Below are positions 63,658-64,000 of a stretch of 64,000 bases of DNA, in pieces. The translations under genes and the position numbers were made by a program. Within the stretch, counting starts at the first letter, position 1, and the number at the start of each line of letters is the position of its first letter. The DNA is from JACCXG01 sp963785755 (GTDB taxonomy: Bacteria > Acidobacteriota > Vicinamibacteria > Vicinamibacterales > 2-12-FULL-66-21), in the NCBI GenBank assembly GCA_963785755.1, contig CAWAXG010000013.1, forward strand, positions 744,001-808,000. The letters are read 5' to 3'. The notes under the pieces were generated by a model that worked only from the letters and a program-made list of their open reading frames with translations, made no database searches and was not told the DNA's origin.

Positions 63658-64000
63658 CTACTTGAGAGAGAGCGTGGCGAGAATCCTGCCCGATGCCGTC
63701 TCCACGTCCCTGTGGAGGCTGTTGCCGTGCGCGTCCATCGTGACGATCGCCGGGAAATCCCGGACCTGCAGGTGCCACATCGCTTCGGGCGTGCCGAACT
63801 CGGTGAGCGACACGCCGTCGACGCGCTCGATGCACTTCGCGTAGAACTGGGCGGCGCCGCCGATCGCGTTCAGGTACACCGCCCCCGACTTCTCCAGCCC
63901 CGCGAGCGTCTTCGCGCCCATCCCGCCCTTGCCGATCACGATGCGGACGCCGTATCGATCGAGGATGTCCGCCTGGTACGGCTCCTCACGAATGCTGGTG
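63658..64000 (-). CDS. Fumarate hydratase class I, C-terminal (beta) part, partial
   Basis: The minus strand is open from the window edge to a stop at 63658; 114 residues of the C-terminal Fumerase_C domain are visible: YQADILDRYGVRIVIGKGGMG, KTLAGLEKSGAVYLNAIGGAA, KCIERVDGVSLTEFGTPEAMW and VRDFPAIVTMDAHGNSLH. Class I fumarases use a 4Fe-4S cluster to hydrate fumarate to malate; the cluster-binding half lies outside the window. It could be a single-chain FumA type or the beta subunit of a two-subunit enzyme or tartrate dehydratase. It ends next to composite element B. Confidence 0.88.
   Translation of the reverse strand, partial: TSIREEPYQADILDRYGVRIVIGKGGMGAKTLAGLEKSGAVYLNAIGGAAQFYAKCIERVDGVSLTEFGTPEAMWHLQVRDFPAIVTMDAHGNSLHRDVETASGRILATLSLK

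Overview
The window is GC-rich bacterial chromosome and most resembles Acidobacteriota of the Vicinamibacteria (subdivision 6) type. The reasons are the mix of very large Oar-like TonB-dependent receptors that begin with a carboxypeptidase-regulatory-like domain, MacB/FtsX-type 'ADOP' permeases, PadR regulators, Ser/Thr kinases with long C-terminal extensions, and ThuA, DUF1080, FG-GAP and Gfo/Idh/MocA secreted or sugar-related proteins. This placement is inferred from gene content; no rRNA is present to confirm it.

Layout. 0-5.5 kb: a PQQ-like beta-propeller fragment, TonB receptor 1 and a compact type II restriction-modification pair. 5.5-8.7 kb: repeats, a translationally coupled DUF4166/membrane-protein operon, a repeat-rich gene-poor stretch and a glycine-zipper protein. 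8.9-18.9 kb: a 5'-truncated ADOP permease, a P2-type calcium ATPase, IspH with a membrane protein, a receiver/RsbW-like protein and a complete ADOP permease. 19-27.7 kb: DUF1080, winged-helix, TonB-C, PEGA, GNAT, HAD, ThuA and a Tat-exported TIM-barrel isomerase. 27.8-42 kb: two Ser/Thr kinases, an M14 peptidase, TonB receptor 2 and a PQQ dehydrogenase. 42-47.3 kb: QueA-like enzyme, SDR, a NarL-type two-component pair, PadR, DinB. 47.4-54.5 kb: TonB receptor 3, a coupled FG-GAP/oxidoreductase operon, a MobA-like nucleotidyltransferase. 54.5-64 kb: cold-shock protein, YdcF, selenocysteine tRNA, HAD, DUF4399, a degenerate ABC ATPase with a PHP phosphatase, a Fur-ferritin fusion, an A-type Fe-S carrier, aldehyde dehydrogenase, glucose-6-phosphate isomerase and the end of a class I fumarase.

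The most unusual content is intergenic. About twelve gaps are filled with degenerate 7-nt repeats of at least six unrelated 'words' (GTGCTNN, GGGGATC, GGGACTC, CAACTNC, CAAGTNN, AGCTGAN), and most of them fold back as inverted repeats. Two of these (41953-42101 and 63498-63646) are exactly the same length, 149 bp, with four heptads per arm and a conserved core at identical offsets, so they look like copies of a defined element. A second related pair brackets the winged-helix gene at 19.8-20.9 kb.

At least 16 single-base frameshifts interrupt otherwise full-length, well-conserved proteins in eight genes. They look more like residual assembly or sequencing indels than decay, so these genes are annotated as single units with the shift sites given.
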